Assembly (NCBI GenBank): GCA_024169445.1
Contig: JALKFA010000001.1
Location: forward strand, 2,232,001-2,296,000
Source of the DNA: Buttiauxella agrestis ATCC 33320
Lineage (GTDB): Bacteria > Pseudomonadota > Gammaproteobacteria > Enterobacterales > Enterobacteriaceae
DNA: 64,000 bases
Direction: 5' to 3'
Shown: positions 17,234 through 26,479 of the stretch, piece by piece
Position numbering within the stretch: position 1 is the stretch's first letter
Layout: the number at the start of each line of letters is the position of its first letter
Program-made: the position numbers and the translations under genes
Notes under the pieces: generated by a model
Databases searched by the model: none
Seen by the model: the letters and a program-made list of their open reading frames with translations, nothing else
Told to the model about the DNA's origin: nothing

Positions 17234-18746
17234 TTGTCGCTTTGGGCGCTCCCTGTTAGCAGGGGGCGCCTGCCTGGTCTTGTCCGCGTGTACTGTTTTG
17301 GGGCCTGATTATAAAACCCCACAGGTTCCGGAAATGAACCAATGGCAACCTACAACTAAAGGCATGTCTTCCAGGACATCCTCGCAGAACTACGACCAGT
17401 GGTGGATCCAACTCAACGATCCGACGCTGACGGCGCTGATTAACGAAGCTTTACGCAAGAACCCTGACGTGAAAATCGCCGGGCTGCGGCTGTTAGAATC
17501 CCGCGCCCAACTAGGGATTGCCGAGAGCTTACTTGGCCCGCAGGCGACCATTGGTACTGGCGAGGTGATTACTGGCGGCCAGCGTCGTGATAACCGCTAC
17601 ATTTCCAGCACCACCTATGGCGCAGGTTTCAACCTGGGCTGGGAAATTGATTTTTGGGGTAAGTTCCAGCGCGGCGTTGAATCTGCCGATGCGAGCTACT
17701 TCGCAACCCTTGCGCAGTACGATGACATTCAAGTGCTGATGGCCGCACAGGTGGCACAGATTTATGTGAACATCCGTACGCTTGAAGCGCGGTTAGATAT
17801 CACGCAGAGCAACGCCAAAATTCAGCGGCGTAGCCTCGAGATTACCGAAAAGCTATTCCTCAGCGGTAACAGTGCCGAGCTGGATGTGCAACAAGCGAAA
17901 ACTCAATACTTGTCGACTCTTTCCAGCATTCCGCAACTTGAAACTAGCCTGCGTCAAAGCCAGAACGCCTTGAGCGTATTGCTGGCGCGCAAACCAGGCC
18001 CGCTACCAGAAATGGCGACCAATACTGGCGAGCTGCCGCAAGGCAATCTGGCGCTGGTTTCCGAACTACCTGCCGACTTGTTACGCCGTCGTCCTGATGT
18101 GCGAGTTGCCGAAAATCAACTGGCTGCGCAGTCGGCGCTAATCGGTGTGGCAGAAAGCGAACTTTATCCTTCCATTTCGCTTATCGGTAGTGTCGGGATT
18201 AACGGGCGTAATGGCGACAGCAGCACGCTGTCCTGGGCTGCGGGGCCAACGTTCAGCTGGAACCTGCTGGACCAGGGGCGGCTGGGCAACCAGGTACTGG
18301 TGCAAGATGCCCGCTTCCTGCAACTGCACGAACGCTATCGCGATACCGTATTCCAGGCCGCGCGTGAAGTTGACGATGCCGCCGTCGCCTATGCCAATGA
18401 CAAAGATGAAATCGAGTTGCTGACCCAAACGGGGGAGGCGGCGAACCGTTCTCTGGATATCGCCAATACGCAATATCGTGAGGGGATGGCCGACTTCCAG
18501 CGCGTGCTGGATTCGCAAAGAGCCTTGTTCAATCAACAGGAACGTCTGGTGAACAGCCGGGGTGCTCTGATGCGTGATCTGATCACCCTCTACAAAGCAC
18601 TGGGTGGCGGTTGGGAAAAAGGGCGTCAGCGTCCATTGGTTGACTCAGCCACAGACGCCCACTTACGTGAGCGTGATGACTGGGTTCCTCTGCTTGATGC
18701 CCCTCTGCCTGCAGCAACTGATTCTAAAGAAGGTAAACAGCAATGA
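17223..18746 (+). CDS. NodT-type outer-membrane efflux lipoprotein
   Basis: 507-residue TolC-like outer-membrane channel of the NodT/OprM family. The signal peptide ends in a lipobox, LVLSAC (Cys about residue 23), so it is a predicted lipoprotein. Two outer-membrane-efflux repeats follow: the first includes WWIQLNDPTLTALINEAL and GWEIDFWGKFQRGVESADA, the second RRRPDVRVAENQLAAQSA and DARFLQLHERYRDTVFQAAR. It overlaps the AI-2E gene by 11 nt and the next gene by 4 nt, marking an operon. With the adjacent HlyD-type adaptor it should form the periplasm-spanning part of an efflux complex. Confidence 0.9.
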   Translation: MLDDCRFGRSLLAGGACLVLSACTVLGPDYKTPQVPEMNQWQPTTKGMSSRTSSQNYDQWWIQLNDPTLTALINEALRKNPDVKIAGLRLLESRAQLGIAESLLGPQATIGTGEVITGGQRRDNRYISSTTYGAGFNLGWEIDFWGKFQRGVESADASYFATLAQYDDIQVLMAAQVAQIYVNIRTLEARLDITQSNAKIQRRSLEITEKLFLSGNSAELDVQQAKTQYLSTLSSIPQLETSLRQSQNALSVLLARKPGPLPEMATNTGELPQGNLALVSELPADLLRRRPDVRVAENQLAAQSALIGVAESELYPSISLIGSVGINGRNGDSSTLSWAAGPTFSWNLLDQGRLGNQVLVQDARFLQLHERYRDTVFQAAREVDDAAVAYANDKDEIELLTQTGEAANRSLDIANTQYREGMADFQRVLDSQRALFNQQERLVNSRGALMRDLITLYKALGGGWEKGRQRPLVDSATDAHLRERDDWVPLLDAPLPAATDSKEGKQQ

Positions 18747-19837
18747 CCGAACCCTCATCCCCGGCGGGAAAAGCCAGTCGTCGCGGAGTCTTCACTCTGC
18801 TCGGCGTGATCGTTTTACTGCTTTGCTGGTATTTAGCGGCGGACAGGCTCACGCCCTATACCTCGCAGGCCAGAATTCAGGCGTTTGTGATCCCAATCTC
18901 TGCCGAGGTTTCCGGCCAGATCCAGAAAGTGTATGTGAAGGACAACCAGCGGGTGGCACCAGGCGATCCGCTGTTTGAACTTGATCCTGAGCCTTACGAC
19001 ATCGCGCTGGCAAAAGCGCGCTCGGACTATGAAACCGTGCTCAGTTCGGTCAAGGCTAACAATGAAACGATTGCCGCCGCCAAAGCGGGTTTGCAAGCGG
19101 CGACAGCGGCTTATCAGAATGCTGCCAAAGATGCTGAGCGCCAGGAACGACTGTACCGCGAAGACCCCGGCACGATTTCAGTGCGCCGTCTTGAAGTCGC
19201 ACAAGCCACTCGTGAAACCGCGCGTAGCCAGATGGCGGCTGCGGCTGCCGATTTACGCCGTGCCACTGAAGCCGCAGGTATTGCCGGTGAAAACAACTCA
19301 CAACTTCTGAGTGCTCGCTCTGCGGTGCGCAAAGCCGAGTTGGATCGCAAAAATACCGTAGTCATTGCCACCAACCCAGGCCTGGTGACAGATCTGCGCA
19401 CTGACATCGGCCAGTTCCTTGGTGCAGGTGCACCAGTGATGACGCTGGTGGCGATTAACGATGTCTGGATTAGCGCCGACATGACGGAGAACAACATTGG
19501 CAATGTGAAGCCGGGTGCTGAAGTGGCGATCCTGCTCGACAGTATGCCAGGGCATATCTTCAAAGGGCAGGTACGCAGTATCGGTTATGGCGTTAGTGCG
19601 GCGCAAAGCCAGCCTGCGGGCGTGCTGCCAACTGTCGACAATAACCGCGATTGGTTGCGTCAGGCGCAGCGTTTCCCGGTGAAGATTGCCTTCTCTAAAG
19701 ATGACCTGCCACCGGTTGAAGGTTTGCGGGTGGGTGGGCAAGTCGATGTGCTGGTGTACGCCAATGGCAGTGGCCTGATGAGCTTCTTAGGTAGCATCTA
19801 CATACGGTTTATGAGCCTCTTCTCGTATATCTACTAA
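18743..19837 (+). CDS. HlyD/EmrA-type periplasmic adaptor (membrane fusion protein)
   Basis: 364-residue adaptor. One N-terminal transmembrane helix (residues about 13-33, FTLLGVIVLLLCWYLAA), then a split biotin-lipoyl-like domain (ISAEVSGQIQKVYVKDNQRV), an alpha-helical hairpin rich in Ala/Lys/Glu (about residues 80-200), and the second lipoyl half (NPGLVTDLRTDIGQFLGAG). The layout resembles AaeA/YibH-type adaptors that pair with FUSC/DUF2955 membrane proteins. Start overlaps the upstream stop (ATGA). Probably bridges the DUF2955 protein and the NodT-type channel. Confidence 0.88.
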   Translation: MTEPSSPAGKASRRGVFTLLGVIVLLLCWYLAADRLTPYTSQARIQAFVIPISAEVSGQIQKVYVKDNQRVAPGDPLFELDPEPYDIALAKARSDYETVLSSVKANNETIAAAKAGLQAATAAYQNAAKDAERQERLYREDPGTISVRRLEVAQATRETARSQMAAAAADLRRATEAAGIAGENNSQLLSARSAVRKAELDRKNTVVIATNPGLVTDLRTDIGQFLGAGAPVMTLVAINDVWISADMTENNIGNVKPGAEVAILLDSMPGHIFKGQVRSIGYGVSAAQSQPAGVLPTVDNNRDWLRQAQRFPVKIAFSKDDLPPVEGLRVGGQVDVLVYANGSGLMSFLGSIYIRFMSLFSYIY

Positions 19838-19848
19838 GGTGCTGCACC

Positions 19849-20871
19849 ATGCATAACGGAGATCGCGCGGTACTGAGAATTAGCAGCGGAACCGCCGTTG
19901 CGGCGCTGGTCTGTTATGGGCTGGCGCTACCGATGCCCCATCTTGGGGTCATCATGGCGTGGATTGTGCTGTGCCAGGGCAAACCGTTACCGATCAAAAA
20001 GGGGATTGTCGTTGGCGTGGTGCTAATGGCGACCATGATTGGTGGGGTATTGATGGTGCCTTTGCTGACGCACTATCCGATGCCTGCACTGCTGTTCACT
20101 GCCTTGCTGCTTTATCTGCTGATGCTGATGGGGCTGGCGGGAAAAGGCACCCAGGCAATGTTACTGACTACCGCACTTACCGTCATTCCGATCGCCGGTC
20201 TGATTGAACAGTCGCTAGCCATTGGCATAGCCCAGATGATGGGGCTGGGCATCATCATTGGCACCGTGGTAAACCGCTTTGCGCTGGCACTCTTTCCGCC
20301 GCATCCCACTCCGGCTGCGGCTGCGAAAGTGGTGCTGCCTCCTGAGTCGCCGCACCAGTTGGCCTTTCGCGCGGTGCTGATTGTCATGCCCGTCTGGCTT
20401 CTGGCCCTGAGCAATCCTGCTTTCTATATCCCGGCAGTCATGAAAACCGTGATGCTGGCACAGCAAACCAACACGCTGTCCGCCAAACAGGTGGGGAGAG
20501 AGTTGGTGTTTTCGACTCTGATGGGGGCGGTGTTGGCGGTGGTGTTGTGGTTCGGGCTGAGTATTTGGCCATCGCTGTTGATGTTGGTGCTTTGGCTGGC
20601 GCTGGTCAGCCTGTGGGTTGCACGCCGCATGGTGCGGCTGGTGGCTAACCGGTTCACGCCATCTTTCTGGAGTAACGCCTGGATAACCTGTCTCATCCTG
20701 TTTGGCCCGGCCATTCAGGATAGCGCTTCCGGCAAAGATGTCTGGCTGGCATCGGCCATGCGTTGTTCTTTGTATGTTGCGGTTGCCCTCTACGGTTGGG
20801 CATGTGTTGTGATTCTTGAGCGCTGGCACCCGAGTGGCCGGCCTGCGGTGGAAGCCACCCCTGGAGATTAA
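19849..20871 (+). CDS. DUF2955 (FUSC-like) inner-membrane protein
   Basis: 340-residue integral membrane protein of about ten hydrophobic helices in two blocks (residues 15-150 and 170-325), the split seen in aromatic-acid exporter-like (FUSC/DUF2955) proteins. Recognisable pieces are GVIMAWIVLCQGKPLPIKKG near residue 38 and YIPAVMKTVMLAQQTNTLSA near residue 190. It lies 11 nt behind the adaptor gene and two bases ahead of the channel gene, so it is the likely inner-membrane pump of this export system. E. coli partners of such pairs handle aromatic acids or remain uncharacterised; the substrate here is unknown. Confidence 0.78.
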   Translation: MHNGDRAVLRISSGTAVAALVCYGLALPMPHLGVIMAWIVLCQGKPLPIKKGIVVGVVLMATMIGGVLMVPLLTHYPMPALLFTALLLYLLMLMGLAGKGTQAMLLTTALTVIPIAGLIEQSLAIGIAQMMGLGIIIGTVVNRFALALFPPHPTPAAAAKVVLPPESPHQLAFRAVLIVMPVWLLALSNPAFYIPAVMKTVMLAQQTNTLSAKQVGRELVFSTLMGAVLAVVLWFGLSIWPSLLMLVLWLALVSLWVARRMVRLVANRFTPSFWSNAWITCLILFGPAIQDSASGKDVWLASAMRCSLYVAVALYGWACVVILERWHPSGRPAVEATPGD

Positions 20872-20872
20872 T

Positions 20873-21298
20873 ATGTTACTGGTTTTACTGACCGGGATGC
20901 CTGTCATCCTGCTGAATATGTTGTTGCAGTCGTGGGTGTCTATCGGTTGTATTCGCTTTTATATCAAACATTTTCACCAGCGCGAGGGGATGGTGGCTGG
21001 AGTGCTGGCGCTGTTCGGCATCATTATGATTGTCCTGATCGGCAACCTGCTGCAAATCATGCTCTGGGGAATGTTGTTCCTGTGGCTGGGGGAGTTTTCC
21101 ACCCTGCAAGAAGCCGTTTACCATTCGGGCGTTAACTTCGCCACGCTGGGATATGGTGACATCGTGATGAGCGCGGAATGGAAGTTGTTAGGCCCACTGG
21201 AAGCGGTAAATGGTGCGCTGATGATTGGTTTGTCTGGTGCCAGTATGTTGGCGGTTTTACAGCATCATATTCGCAAGCAATTTGGGCACTCTGCATAA
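20873..21298 (+). CDS. Small potassium channel protein (two-helix pore domain)
   Basis: 141-residue membrane protein with the K+ selectivity filter TLGYGD (about residues 92-97) preceded by a pore helix and flanked by hydrophobic helices (about 3-25, 38-75 and 104-130). This is the Ion_trans_2 layout without any regulatory domain. The ATG at 20873 follows GGAG in the end of the DUF2955 gene and overlaps its end region closely; a longer in-frame start would lie inside that gene and is unlikely. It is the last gene of the efflux operon. A pore-only K+ channel cotranscribed with an export system is unusual; it might balance charge during export. Confidence 0.82.
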   Translation: MLLVLLTGMPVILLNMLLQSWVSIGCIRFYIKHFHQREGMVAGVLALFGIIMIVLIGNLLQIMLWGMLFLWLGEFSTLQEAVYHSGVNFATLGYGDIVMSAEWKLLGPLEAVNGALMIGLSGASMLAVLQHHIRKQFGHSA

Positions 21299-21329
21299 TT
21301 TAATTATCGACGTTTCGCTTTGAAAAACA

Positions 21330-21360
21330 ATATCGATGAAGAGAACATCTTCATCGATAT
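21330..21360. terminator. Perfect 13-bp inverted repeat after the efflux operon
   Basis: Arms ATATCGATGAAGA and TCTTCATCGATAT with a 5-base loop (GAACA), 31 bp after the channel gene. There is no U-tract, so it may be a rho-independent terminator of weak type or a protein-binding site. The next 320 bp up to betT are AT-rich and must contain the betT promoter; no gene is visible there. Confidence 0.6.
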
Positions 21361-21679
21361 CTGCAATAAAACCCCCGCTTCCTCACCCCTTATTTATTGA
21401 AATTATAACGATTAATTGAATGTCGAGTTTCATACCTTTTTTGTTGTGTAACTCATTGATATTAATTGTTTATTTTTCTGTGTTTGATTTTTGATATTTT
21501 AAAACAGATATTGAATTTTCTTTAAATAACCACACTAGCCCTGTGGCCAGAATGTAAATTAATTCACTTTTCAGGTATACTGCGCTCGCTAAATTCATCT
21601 GGCGACTGATTGTCCATATTGTTGTTTAATTTTTTACCAGTTATCGAATGCTCTAAACGAAATAATCAAAAGGTATTTT

Positions 21680-23674
21680 ATGAGTCAAAACGACACGGAA
21701 AACGTGGCCCGTCGTAGTCATATCAATCCCCCGGTATTTTTTATCTCTTCTGCTCTTATCGTCGCCCTTGTGGCATTTTCTTCACTGTATCCGGAACTTG
21801 CCGATCGCAAATTCAAAGCGCTGCAACAGGGCATTTTCGCAAACGCCAGTTGGTTCTACATTCTGGCGGTGGCGCTGATCCTGATGGCTGTGACGTTTTT
21901 GGGACTATCGCGTTACGGCAATATCAAACTGGGGCTGGATCACTCGCAACCTGATTTCAGCTACGTTTCGTGGTTTGCGATGTTGTTCTCTGCGGGAATG
22001 GGCATCGGCCTGATGTTCTTTGGCGTCGCGGAACCTGTGATGCACTACCTTTCTCCGCCGGTCGGTACGCCGGAAACAGTGGAAGCGGCCAAACAAGCTA
22101 TGCGCTTGACCTTCTTCCACTGGGGCCTGCACGCCTGGGCGATTTACGCCATCGTGGCATTGATTCTGGCGTTCTTTAGCTATCGCCACAATTTGCCGCT
22201 GACGTTACGCTCAGCACTGTATCCGCTTATCGGCAATCGTATTTATGGGCCGATTGGCCATGCGGTCGATATTTTTGCCGTGATTGGCACCGTGTTCGGT
22301 GTGGCAACCTCGTTGGGTTATGGCGTGTTGCAGGTTAACGCGGGTCTGAATCATCTGTTCGGTCTGCCAATTAACGAAACCGTGCAGGTGGTGTTGATTG
22401 TGACGATAACCGGGCTGGCTACGCTGTCGGTGGTTTCGGGACTGGATAAAGGCATCCGTATTTTGTCCGAATTAAACCTTGGCCTGGCGGTGCTGTTGCT
22501 GGCGCTGGTGATGATTCTTGGCCCGACAGTGTTGCTGCTGAAATCGTTTGTCGAAAACACCGGCGGCTATCTTTCTGAGATAGTCAGCAAAACCTTTAAT
22601 TTATATGCCTACGAGCCGAAATCCAGCAACTGGCTGGGTGGCTGGACGCTGCTGTATTGGGGCTGGTGGCTGTCCTGGTCACCGTTTGTGGGGATGTTTA
22701 TCGCCCGTGTTTCGCGCGGGCGGACCATCCGTGAATTCGTGACTGGCGTGCTGTTCGTCCCGGCGGGCTTCACTCTGCTGTGGATGACCGTGTTCGGCAA
22801 TAGCGCCATTCACCTGATCATGAATGAGGGCGCAACGGATCTGGCAACCACGGTGCAAAGCGACGTTTCGCTGGCGTTGTTTAACTTCCTCGAACACTTC
22901 CCGTTCTCGAATATTTTGTCGTGCATTGCGATGGCTATGGTGGTGGTGTTCTTTGTCACCTCTGCGGATTCTGGCGCGTTGGTTGTCGATTCTCTGGCTT
23001 CCGGCGGTTCGGACCAAACCCCTATCTGGCAGCGGATTTTCTGGGCGGCCATGATGGGCGCGGTGGCTATTGCTTTGTTGATTGCCGGTGGCCTGGGTGC
23101 ATTGCAAACCGTGACCATCGCCAGTGCGTTGCCGTTCTCGGTCATCCTGCTGGTGTCGATTTACGGTTTATTGAAAGCGTTGCGCATCGACGCTTATAAA
23201 CAAGACAGCCAGATGATGACCACCATTGCGCCAACGGCGGCACGCAACCCTATCTCGTGGCAGCGCCGTTTGCGTAATATCGCCTACTTCCCGAAACGTT
23301 CTCAGGTAAAGCGCTTCGTCGGTGAAGTCGTGCAACCGGCTATGTCGCTGGTAGAAGCTGAGCTGGCAAAACAAGGCTCGGTTGCCACCATCGATGAGTC
23401 AGACGATGACCGTATTCGTTTCGAAGTCGACTTTGGTGAGGATTTGAATTTTGTTTATGAAGTGCGCCTGCGAGCTTATATCCAGCCTGCTTTTGCGATG
23501 TCCGGATTAAGCGATGATGAGCGCGTGGAAGAGCTGAAATATTATCGCGGCGAAGTGCATTTGAAAGAGGGTGGGCAGGATTACGACGTGATGGGCTGGA
23601 CGCAAGAACAGATCATTCACGATATTCTCGACCAGTACGAGAAACACCTGCATTTCCTGCATTTGGTTCGATAA
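21680..23674 (+). CDS. betT: BCCT-family choline/betaine transporter BetT
   Basis: 664-residue inner-membrane transporter with 12 predicted helices and the BCCT signature GWWLSWSPFVGMFIARVSRG around residue 330. A long cytoplasmic C-terminal tail (from about residue 500) is typical of osmotically regulated BetT. It imports choline with protons for glycine betaine synthesis. In E. coli betT lies beside the yah cluster; here it is also within about 9 kb of yahJ, but betIBA are absent from the window. It is preceded by a long AT-rich leader and followed by a hairpin shared with the convergent ROK gene. Confidence 0.87.
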   Translation: MSQNDTENVARRSHINPPVFFISSALIVALVAFSSLYPELADRKFKALQQGIFANASWFYILAVALILMAVTFLGLSRYGNIKLGLDHSQPDFSYVSWFAMLFSAGMGIGLMFFGVAEPVMHYLSPPVGTPETVEAAKQAMRLTFFHWGLHAWAIYAIVALILAFFSYRHNLPLTLRSALYPLIGNRIYGPIGHAVDIFAVIGTVFGVATSLGYGVLQVNAGLNHLFGLPINETVQVVLIVTITGLATLSVVSGLDKGIRILSELNLGLAVLLLALVMILGPTVLLLKSFVENTGGYLSEIVSKTFNLYAYEPKSSNWLGGWTLLYWGWWLSWSPFVGMFIARVSRGRTIREFVTGVLFVPAGFTLLWMTVFGNSAIHLIMNEGATDLATTVQSDVSLALFNFLEHFPFSNILSCIAMAMVVVFFVTSADSGALVVDSLASGGSDQTPIWQRIFWAAMMGAVAIALLIAGGLGALQTVTIASALPFSVILLVSIYGLLKALRIDAYKQDSQMMTTIAPTAARNPISWQRRLRNIAYFPKRSQVKRFVGEVVQPAMSLVEAELAKQGSVATIDESDDDRIRFEVDFGEDLNFVYEVRLRAYIQPAFAMSGLSDDERVEELKYYRGEVHLKEGGQDYDVMGWTQEQIIHDILDQYEKHLHFLHLVR

Positions 23675-23680
23675 TTTGTA

Positions 23681-23700
23681 CCGCCCCTCTTGTGGGGCGG
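23681..23700. terminator. Convergent terminator between betT and the ROK gene
   Basis: Hairpin CCGCCCC-TCTTGT-GGGGCGG, 7-bp GC-rich arms with a 6-base loop, between the betT stop and the stop of the opposite-strand ROK gene. Probably used in both directions. Confidence 0.75.
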
Positions 23701-24876
23701 CTATTTCAACAAAACTTCATACTGCGGGTTAAATTCATCGAAGATCGGTAATGCGGCGGCACCTAAAGCAGGCGTGTCGCTGCCGGACATTCCAATACGA
23801 ATTCTGGCACTTTTCGGATAACGACTACGCACGGAATTGTACAGCGGTGTCAGGCGGTTAATCAGTTTTTCAACCAGCGGTTGTGGCATCATCCCACCAA
23901 TAATCACGCACTGCGCGTCGAACACACATTCCATAATATTGATGGCCTGGCAGGCAGGCTCTACGGCAGTATCCAGCCAGCTATCGAACAACGCTTCATC
24001 GACGCCTAATAGGTCTTCAGGCATCGCCGACATGGGGTCCAGCCCGCAGGCTTCGTATGCCGACTGTAACGACACATAGCGTTCGAGGCAGCCCTTGTTT
24101 CCGCAATAACAGTCGCGGCCGCCCGGTTGCACCACCATGTGGCCGATTTCGCCCGCATTGTGTGCATGCCCGGTGTAAATTCGCCCATCGGTAAAGATCC
24201 CCGCCCCCAGTCCCGTGCCAATATACAGGTACACGAATGAGGATAATTGCCTGGCGACCCCGTGAAAACGCTCACCAATAGCGGCGACCGTGGCGTCATT
24301 TTCGAGGGTGACAGGCCAGCCGGTTAGCGCACTCAAACGCGCCTCAATATCCACATTATCCCAACCGTGCAGGGTGGTTGGCCCCTGTGAGGAAATACCT
24401 TCAACACCAAAAGGGCCTGGCATCACCACGCCGATGCCTAACATTTTTCGCCAGTCGATTTTCACTTGTTGGCGCATTTCTTGCTGTATCTGATCAATTA
24501 GAGCCAGAGTGGGTTCCGGCTGGGGTTTTTGCACATGGACCAGTTTGCGAAAGCGAACCTGGCCCGCAAGATCCACCAGTACAACCAGCAGCGATTGATG
24601 ATCAAGATGGATGCCGATGGAATAGGCGCTATCGGGATTGAGTGTCAGTGGCGTTGCTGGTTGACCCCGCCCGCCGGCACGGCGCGGCAGATGAGCGGAG
24701 ATAATCCCCACCTGTTCAAGTTCCGTGGCGATGTTAGAAACGGTTTGCGGTGTTAACGAGGTCAGACGGGCAATTTCAGCGCGGGTAAGTTCGCCATTAA
24801 GGCGAATCACTTCAATAACCACCCGCCGATTGTGGGCGCGAGCGTGTTCGAGATTGGTGCCAGAAGTTGTTATCAC
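23701..24876 (-). CDS. ROK-family sugar-responsive repressor
   Basis: 391-residue NagC/Mlc-type regulator. An N-terminal winged helix-turn-helix (residues about 15-70, LTRAEIARLTSLTPQTVSNI) is followed by a glucokinase-like ROK domain with the zinc-binding CYCGNKGCLERY motif near residue 255 and ENDATVAAIGER near residue 192. Translation starts at GTG with GGGGAG upstream. It is divergent from an ABC importer and PfkB kinase operon, and two identical-design palindromes (AATCAA-W-TTGATT) lie between them, one 54 bp from its own start and one 33 bp before the importer. It very likely represses both. The inducing sugar is not known. Confidence 0.88.
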   Translation of the reverse strand: MITTSGTNLEHARAHNRRVVIEVIRLNGELTRAEIARLTSLTPQTVSNIATELEQVGIISAHLPRRAGGRGQPATPLTLNPDSAYSIGIHLDHQSLLVVLVDLAGQVRFRKLVHVQKPQPEPTLALIDQIQQEMRQQVKIDWRKMLGIGVVMPGPFGVEGISSQGPTTLHGWDNVDIEARLSALTGWPVTLENDATVAAIGERFHGVARQLSSFVYLYIGTGLGAGIFTDGRIYTGHAHNAGEIGHMVVQPGGRDCYCGNKGCLERYVSLQSAYEACGLDPMSAMPEDLLGVDEALFDSWLDTAVEPACQAINIMECVFDAQCVIIGGMMPQPLVEKLINRLTPLYNSVRSRYPKSARIRIGMSGSDTPALGAAALPIFDEFNPQYEVLLK

Positions 24877-24929
24877 ATCATTCTCCCCACGGAAAACCTT
24901 ACCGGCAGTATGCGGAGTGTGAATACAGC

Positions 24930-24942
24930 AATCAATTTGATT
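24930..24942. promoter_or_regulatory. Putative ROK operator 1
   Basis: Palindrome AATCAATTTGATT (6-bp arms, single central base), 54 bp upstream of the ROK gene start. The same palindrome with a different centre recurs at 25131-25143. Confidence 0.65.
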
Positions 24943-25130
24943 TTATTAATACGGCGATATGAATTTGACGGTCGCATCACAGCTTTGAATGTTATTGACG
25001 TGTTAATGATATTCGTCAGTAATTATTTGTTTTTAACATGCTTCGATTTTTAATGCCCAGTAGCAAAGCATCATCCGGCAGGGACGCAGGGCTGGCTAAC
25101 GCCATGCCATTTTTTTTAGTCAATTAAAGC

Positions 25131-25143
25131 AATCAAATTGATT
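25131..25143. promoter_or_regulatory. Putative ROK operator 2
   Basis: Palindrome AATCAAATTGATT, 33 bp upstream of the binding-protein gene and about 200 bp from operator 1. The arrangement would allow looping between two bound dimers. Confidence 0.65.
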
Positions 25144-25175
25144 TAATCAACTTAACCCTGTTTCGGAGAATGACG

Positions 25176-26426
25176 ATGAGCCTACGATTTACCCCTGCGG
25201 CCACCCTGTGCGCCCTCTCTTTATTCACTCTGGGATACAGCGCCAGTGCGCTGGCTGAAACCACGCTCAGTGCGCTGTTTATGACCCAGGCGGCGTACAG
25301 TGAAGCCGATATCCGCGCGATGACCGCAGATTTCACTAAGCAGCATCCTGACATCAAAGTGAACCTCGAATTTGTCCCTTACGAAGCGCTGCACGACAAG
25401 ATTGTTGCCGCTCGCGGTGCCGGTGATAAAGGTTATGACGTGGTGCTTTTCGATGCCATCTGGCCTGCTGAATTCAACAAATTTGGGCTATTGCAGGACG
25501 TGACCACCCGTATTCCGGCAGACGTCAGCAGCAAAATATTTGATGGCGCGATTTCCACCGTGACCTACAAAGACAAACGCTGGGGCATGCCGTGGATCCT
25601 CGATACCAAATATCTGTATTACAACAAAGCGATGCTGGCAAAAGCGGGGATCACCACGCCGCCTGCCACCTGGGCTGATGTTGAGAAGCAGTCGGCGATC
25701 CTGAAAGAAAAAGGCATTGTGAAATACCCGCTGGTCTGGAGCTGGTCGCAGTCCGAAGCGCTGCTGTGCGACTACACCACGCTGGTGTCGGCGTTTAAAG
25801 GTGAGTTTTATAAAGACGGCAAGCTGAACTTCACCAATGCCGGAGCCATGAAAGCTATCGATTACATGAAACAAACGCTGGATAAAGGGCTGACCAACCC
25901 GAATTCCCGTGAATATCTGGAAGAAGATGTGCGTAAGTCCTTCTCCAACGGTGATGCCGCTTTCGCCCTGAACTGGACGTATATGTACAACATGGCGAAC
26001 GACCCGAAACAGAGCAAAGTCGCGGGTGATGTTGGCGTGGTTCCGGCACCGGGTGAAACCGCAGGCGGTGCGGCTGGTGTGAATGGTTCGATGGGGCTGG
26101 GTATCGCCAAAGCCAGTGCGCATCCGGATCAGGCGTGGGAATACATCAGTTACATGACTTCGCAGCCGGTACAGGACAAATACGCCAAATTGAGCCTGCC
26201 TATCTGGAAATCGTCTTATGATGATCCGGCGGTACAGAAAGGCCAGGAGACACTGATTGCTGCCGCGAAAACCTCGCTCAACGTGATGTTGTCTCGTCCG
26301 GTCACCGCGGATTACTCGCGTTTGTCGAACATTTTGCAGCAAAACATCCAGGCAGTATTGCAGGGTAAAACCCCGGCGAAAGAGGGGATGGAAGCGGCAA
26401 CCGCCGCCGCCGATCGTTTGCGTTAA
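25176..26426 (+). CDS. ABC sugar importer, periplasmic binding protein
   Basis: 416-residue family-1 extracellular solute-binding protein. Signal peptide of about 27 residues ending SALA-ET, then the mature lobe beginning TTLSALFMTQAAYSEADIRA. The length and the later WTYMYNMANDP and GMGLGIAKAS-like region are typical of carbohydrate binders (UgpB/MalE type). GGAGA lies 7 nt before the ATG at 25176; an ATG two codons earlier is too close. First gene of an operon of two permeases, a PfkB kinase and an ATPase, under the divergent ROK repressor. The ligand cannot be deduced; the linked kinase points to a sugar or sugar derivative phosphorylated after entry. Confidence 0.87.
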   Translation: MSLRFTPAATLCALSLFTLGYSASALAETTLSALFMTQAAYSEADIRAMTADFTKQHPDIKVNLEFVPYEALHDKIVAARGAGDKGYDVVLFDAIWPAEFNKFGLLQDVTTRIPADVSSKIFDGAISTVTYKDKRWGMPWILDTKYLYYNKAMLAKAGITTPPATWADVEKQSAILKEKGIVKYPLVWSWSQSEALLCDYTTLVSAFKGEFYKDGKLNFTNAGAMKAIDYMKQTLDKGLTNPNSREYLEEDVRKSFSNGDAAFALNWTYMYNMANDPKQSKVAGDVGVVPAPGETAGGAAGVNGSMGLGIAKASAHPDQAWEYISYMTSQPVQDKYAKLSLPIWKSSYDDPAVQKGQETLIAAAKTSLNVMLSRPVTADYSRLSNILQQNIQAVLQGKTPAKEGMEAATAAADRLR

Positions 26427-26479
26427 TTATTCACCAACACGCCCGCCATAGTCTGGCTATGGCGGGCCGGGAACACTGA

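Noticed and set aside
25488-26342. Minus-strand frame of 284 codons opposite the sugar-binding protein
   Set aside because: Antisense shadow with no protein-like motifs.
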